This document shows, piece after piece, positions 15,086-18,810 of a stretch of 18,810 nt of DNA. The DNA lies in NCBI GenBank assembly GCA_001247695.2, contig LGRX02029277.1:1-18810 (forward strand), given 5' to 3'. Origin of the DNA: Cymbomonas tetramitiformis. Lineage: Eukaryota > Chlorophyta > Pyramimonadophyceae > Pyramimonadales > Pyramimonadaceae. Position numbers and translations under genes: made by a program. The notes under the pieces are model-generated. The model saw nothing but the letters and a program-made list of their open reading frames with translations. It did no database searches and was not told the DNA's origin. Numbering within the stretch: position 1 is the first letter of the stretch; each line of letters opens with the position of its first letter.

Positions 15086-18000
15086 GAACAAGATACTGCT
15101 TTGATGCAGAAAGATGTCGTCGTCATTGACACCACACCGATTTTCCGCAAACGAGGATATGCCTGCATTTTAGACAGCGCCCCGACGTGGACAGCTCCAG
15201 ACGGCAGCGTCCATAAAGACGACGCGACGGTGACCCTCATCCGATTTGCAAATAAGGAAGCAGGAAAGGACGACGAACTCGTGAGATCGAAACACTACCT
15301 TTGGATCATAGGTAATCTCCCTTTCTCTATCTTAGATAAAATATTATATCTTCAAATACTGAGAATTAATTTGCTTTTGTGTTGGCAGGGGATGTCGGCA
15401 GTGCGGACCTTCTTCCTCAATCTTTGGCTGAGGTGCCAACGCAACCAGTTGCCGACTCGACACTCGACAGCGATGCCGGTGAGCCGATATAAAACATCTC
15501 TCGCTCTCTATCTCCCTTTCTCCTTCGCTCTCCGTCTTAGGTCACAAAAATGATATATGTATTCAAATACTGAGAATTGATTTGCTTTTGTGTTGTGATG
15601 AGAAGATTCCGATGGTAGCAAGCGTGCATCCGAACCTGAGTCTCCAACGCAACAAGTTGCCAACTCTGAAGGCGATGCCGGTGAGCCGATATAAAACATC
15701 TCTCGCTCTCTATCTCCCTTTCTCCTTCGCTCTCCGTCTTAGGTCACAAAAATGATATATGTATTCAAATACTCAGTATTGATTTGCTTTTGTGTTGTGA
15801 GAAGGTTCCGATAGTGACAAGCCTGCATCTGAAGCTGAGGTTGGTGGAGACGAAGCTGAGGTGCAAACGCAACCTCCAGTTGGAGGTGGAGACGATACGG
15901 GTCGTAGACAACCATTTCCAAAAACGGCTCCACCTCCTTCACCTCTAACTTCACCTCTAACTTCACCTGCTCAAGGCACTCGTGCAACTACTCGAAGACT
16001 CTCTACCGCAAGCCCTGCAGGTGCAGGGCCATCAGGGGCAAACCCTGCAGGTGCACGGCCATCAGGGGCAAGCGCTGCTCCAGGGCCATCAGCGGCAAGC
16101 CCTCTCCCATCAGCGGGCATTGTATCTCCTGCAGCTGGAACTCCACCTCTAACTTCAGCTGCTTCACCTGCTCAAGGCACTCGTGCACCTCGAAGACTCT
16201 CTACAGCAAGCCCTGCAGGTGCAGGGCCATCAGGGGCAAACCCTGCAGGTGCAGGGCCATCAGGAGCAAACCCTGCAGGTGCAGGGCCATCAGGGGCAAA
16301 CCCTGTTCCAGGGCCATCAGCGGCAAGCCCTCTCCCATCAGCGGGTCTTGTATCTCCTGCAGCTGGAACTCCGCAGCGGCCAATCACTGCATTCATCATG
16401 GAGCAGGGTGATGAGGAGATTGTGTCCCCTTCAAAGACTCCGAAGACCGCCGATGAAACCGAGGCAGATGAGCAAAAAAAGCAGGCTGCTGCCATTCGCA
16501 AGTATGCATCTTCCCTCCTGAGATTTACTTATACGACCATTGCTTTTTTTGATGGTGTATGTGCATTACTAAAACCAAGTATACGTTGCTTCTGTGGGCC
16601 ATCAGGCAAATCGATGACATGCATAGGTTGGTCGACAATAATAATCCATGTGCGACATCGTGGAGAATCCCCATCCGGTACATCGATCATGCAGAAGGAG
16701 CGTATCGCCCTCGACCACTGGACGAACATCACGCCCAGGCTATTGCCGAAATGATGTACTGGAGCCCACACACCGGTTCGGGATCTCCAGCCCTGATTGC
16801 TGTCCAGGAGGATCAGGACGATCCAACAAGCACCAACCCAGAGACATTCGTTTGGGCGGCCATCGCTGAAGGCAGATACAGGTAAGACCCATTGCGTTGA
16901 TGGATGCATGCATATGCGTTCCAACTTGCACTCTCTTTATTATTCTACAGATTCACCTGCTTTGGACATCAGCATTTGCTGGAGGCAAAGCGTCGCTGCG
17001 TCAAGGCGGATGAAGCAAAGCACGCAAACCATGAAAATCGAACGGAAGCGTTTCAGTTCATCGAATGTCGTCTCTTCATGAACTTGAGCGCCATCGAAAT
17101 GAATCAGGTGTGTCTCACTCATGCCAGTTTTCTCAGGGCTTACATACTCAAGTGTTTAGGGAGGGTTTACGGTCGGCCAGCTTCTCAGCTATAGTCATGA
17201 TCCGTGCAATTCGTTTGCGCACGCAGCTTGGGAATGAGCAGAACAACATTGACGCCTACATGAAGCACCGCAACATCACGGAGATCATTCTTGGCATGCG
17301 AAAACACGTGGAGAAACTGATGGCTGACCCCAGCGAGAGAGACGTTTCAATGAAGAGGTTTGTGAACCTGAAATTCAGTCGGGTGCCGCCGAAGCAGACC
17401 TTGGATCCCGAATTCGAAACGGCGCTGAAGACGCAGGTGTTCAATCACCAGAAGCTGAGTGCAGACAAGAAGAACGTGCATTGGGCTGCTTGGGCTATCT
17501 CGGTGCAATCGCACAAGCAACTTGTTCAGACAACTTCAGAGAGGTGCTGCCATGTTTTGTGAATCCCGTCTCAACATTATTCTTATTTGCTCTTAGGTGT
17601 TTTTGCAGTAGCTAACTGACGATTTGGTATTTCATGTTTTCGCTTTCAGTGATGAAGGCCCACAATGAAGGGGCGCTAGAGGGAGTTGACCCGGACGATG
17701 AAGACGCCACGGAGACGACCTTGGCCACGGTTGGGTCATCTCGCAATAAGCCCAAACGTAAACGTTCAAGCGGTATTTCGACCGGCACAACTGACCTCAA
17801 CGCACCAACGACCAAGCAGCCTAAATGGGACCCCACATCCGGAAAGCCGATCGTCTACCATGATCTGCCGAAGGGGTTCTATGATACCTGGGCCCCCTTG
17901 ACCGAAGGACACTTGCGTGAGATCACTCAGCTCGTCGACGAAGCCGTCTACGAACAGAAGTACACGGTCAAAGATATGATCAACCGTATCGCCGAGATCA

Positions 18001-18182
18001 AGACTCTCAACAGTGTTCGAGAGAACCTAATGCTGCTTGCCTCAGATGCTCATAAACGATTCAACATAACACACTCCTTGGAATCGACACCGGCCTACCG
18101 GCAACTGAGCTATCTCAAGAAAAACCGGCATTCTATGCAGAACTTTCTCAGTGACACGCAAATCTGCGAGAATGAAGGTTGA
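15086..18182 (+). CDS. Spliced host gene of unknown function with ParB/Srx-like block (5' end abuts the LTR)
   Basis: Exons by consensus and frame: to 15311, 15389-15478, 15606-15680, 15805-16501, 16606-16881, 16951-17109, 17181-17512 (or to 17543) and 17650-18182, with stop TGA at 18180. Junctions up to 16951 keep frame with clean GT/AG; the last two are less certain. The intron at 17110-17180 uses a second GT, and the usual-looking donor at 17544 breaks frame with the 17650 acceptor, whereas 17513 keeps it. The reading frame is open right up to the LTR edge, and the first ATG is at 15104. Either the gene starts there or its earlier exons were cut off by the insertion. Composition: a globular N-terminus, short repeated acidic exons, a Pro/Ala/Gly-rich exon, a ParB/Srx-like block and a C-terminal helical domain preceded by the basic PKRKR. 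I do not recognise the whole protein. A member of a repetitive or transposon-derived family is an alternative. Confidence 0.6.
15311..15804 (+). repeat. Tandemly duplicated exon-intron unit, period 202 bp
   Basis: Introns at 15479-15605 and 15681-15804 are nearly identical through GTGAGCCGATATAAAACATC, a CTCTCTATCTCCC tract, CTTAGGTCACAAAAATG and TTTGCTTTTGTGTTGTGA. The 3' half of the first intron (15312-15388) is a more diverged copy. All flanking junctions are phase 1, so added copies keep frame. The exons between them encode related acidic SD.SK.ASE and (E/D)GDAG peptides. This is exon duplication with its intron included. Confidence 0.85.
15970..16371 (+). repeat. Two-copy coding repeat of about 200 bp, Pro/Ala/Gly rich
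   Basis: CTCAAGGCACTCGTGCA opens both copies (about 15973 and 16172). Each continues with CCTGCAGGTGCAGGGCCATC minisatellite units encoding NPAGAGPSGA, two in the first copy and three in the second, then a shared PSAASPLPSAG segment. The region is predicted to be disordered. Confidence 0.85.
16502..16605 (+). other. Intron, 104 bp
   Basis: The donor is GTATGC and the acceptor CATCAG followed by G, joining phase 2 to phase 2. A TTACTAAAAC branch-point-like sequence lies about 35 bp before the acceptor. Skipping this intron is required, because unspliced reading meets a stop at about 16752. Confidence 0.65.
16606..17109 (+). CDS. ParB/sulfiredoxin-like fold block of the host gene (two exons)
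   Basis: The joined exons 16606-16881 and 16951-17109 read, in order, a YIDHAEGAYRPRPLDEHHAQ segment, a strand ALIAVQED, GRYRFTCFGHQHLLEAKRR, then FIECRLFMNLSAIEMNQ. This is the strand-helix order of ParB/Srx-like domains (R-x-LD-hV-x-La helix, G-H-x-R loop with a following A-K-R helix, then an 'LS..E' segment before an N-rich helix). The usual Arg of GHxR is His here, so canonical nucleotide chemistry may be lost. No function is assigned. Confidence 0.45.
17650..18182 (+). CDS. C-terminal exon of the host gene
   Basis: The frame is open from the acceptor TTTCAG at 17644-17649 to TGA 18180-18182. It starts VMKAHNEGALEGVDPDDEDATE (acidic), then NKPKRKRSS, a plausible nuclear localisation signal, and a predicted mainly helical domain with DLPKGFYDTWAPL, a helix around VDEAVYEQKYTVKDM and RENLMLLASDAHKRFN. 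I do not recognise the domain. The end is short and acidic. Confidence 0.65.
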
Positions 18183-18810
18183 TGACACTGTCATGAACGT
18201 CGAACCGGATGAGCTGGGCCCATGGCGCTTACATTACATTTTTATTTTTGGGGGAGGAGGGGGGAGAAGTAGCCCCTCTCCCCCTTGGACTGAAATGTGT
18301 TGGGGGGTGTTGGATGCTGGGTGTTTGGTCGGGAGCGGGGGGGGATGGGGGGAGCCCCATCGGTCTATGCCATCGCATGCCTCGATCACAATTGGGTGGG
18401 GCTTGGGTGCACGAACCTATATCTTATAACCGCCGCGATCTAGTTATCGCTTACCGCACGTCACCGTGTTTATTTAGTCACCCGGTTTATTCATAGTCAC
18501 GATCCATCATTTTCTTTCTTTGTGCTGGACTTTAGGTTCAGGGTTATTATTATGGGCTCTGATAGCCCCTAGCCTGACCTGTCTCTGATCGGAACCGTGA
18601 CTCCGCTAGTAGCTAGGATGGCAGTACAGTAGTACTGTACTGTCAGTCATTATTTCGTATTATCCGGGTTTCCGAGATGCATGATAAAAGCACTCGGCCG
18701 GACTGTTTATGGGAGCTTAGCCAGTTCGTTTTCACCGAGCGGAACACCTGTTCTCGCAGGTTATGCGCGTCACCACTTTCCCGGTAATTCTGATGGCACA
18801 GCGCCTAGCT
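18183..18810. other. Non-coding downstream region
   Basis: No convincing gene is seen. It holds G-rich runs (about 18248-18355), A/T-rich stretches and the palindrome at 18622-18642. The 3' UTR and poly(A) site of the upstream gene should lie here, but no clear AATAAA follows the stop. Confidence 0.5.
18622..18642. repeat. Perfect 21-bp palindrome
   Basis: Arms of 10 bp, CAGTACAGTA and TACTGTACTG, flank one central G. It is the only perfect inverted repeat of this length I saw in the downstream region. Confidence 0.9.

Noticed and set aside
18183..18810. tRNA or other structured RNA gene
   Set aside because: No cloverleaf-like set of stems or A/B box pair could be found by eye.

Overview
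The window is eukaryotic. It holds one very large Ty3/Gypsy LTR retrotransposon of the chromovirus type (integrase followed by a chromodomain) on the + strand. The element sits directly upstream of, or inside the 5' part of, an intron-containing gene on the same strand. A charophyte-grade green alga is a plausible source, because cytosine-methyltransferase-bearing Gypsy elements have been reported from charophytes. That assignment is inference; nothing in the window fixes the species.

Layout of the element. The 5' LTR is cut by the window edge (1-671). A long non-coding leader (672-1607) contains a two-copy direct repeat. A giant Gag follows (1608-5388), with a coiled coil, an acidic linker, a capsid-like region and a CX2CX4HX4C zinc knuckle. 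Next is a long spacer ORF ending in an aspartic protease (about 5319-8339), then reverse transcriptase and RNase H (about 8240-10080). After a Gly-His-Ala repeat linker comes a Dam-like N6-adenine DNA methyltransferase domain (about 10856-11300). Then come the integrase zinc finger and D,D35E core (about 11590-12300), a chromodomain (about 12782-12960) and, at the C terminus, a C5-cytosine DNA methyltransferase domain (about 13184-13840). A polypurine tract and a complete 1191-bp 3' LTR (13895-15085) follow. That LTR carries 19 copies of a 27-bp repeat. The internal region alone is 13.2 kb, about twice the size of an ordinary plant Gypsy element.

The most notable feature is that one polyprotein system carries two DNA-modifying domains of different chemistry (adenine-N6 and cytosine-C5), one on each side of a chromodomain integrase. 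A plausible reading is that the element writes its own methylation marks on new cDNA or on its target chromatin. This copy looks dead: there are frameshifts near 2650, 8238, 11853 and 12330, a TGA at 2773, and a Gly where reverse transcriptase motif A should have its catalytic Asp. The two LTRs differ at roughly 5% of aligned positions by eye. Both methyltransferase signature motifs remain readable.

From 15086 to 18182 there is a spliced gene. Its 5' exons include a tandemly duplicated exon-intron unit (period 202 bp, phase-1 introns). They are followed by a Pro/Ala/Gly-rich repeat exon, a block resembling the ParB/sulfiredoxin-like fold, and a C-terminal block with a basic NLS-like stretch. 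I do not recognise the full-length protein. The final 630 bp (18183-18810) show no gene, only G-rich tracts and a perfect 10-bp-arm palindrome.
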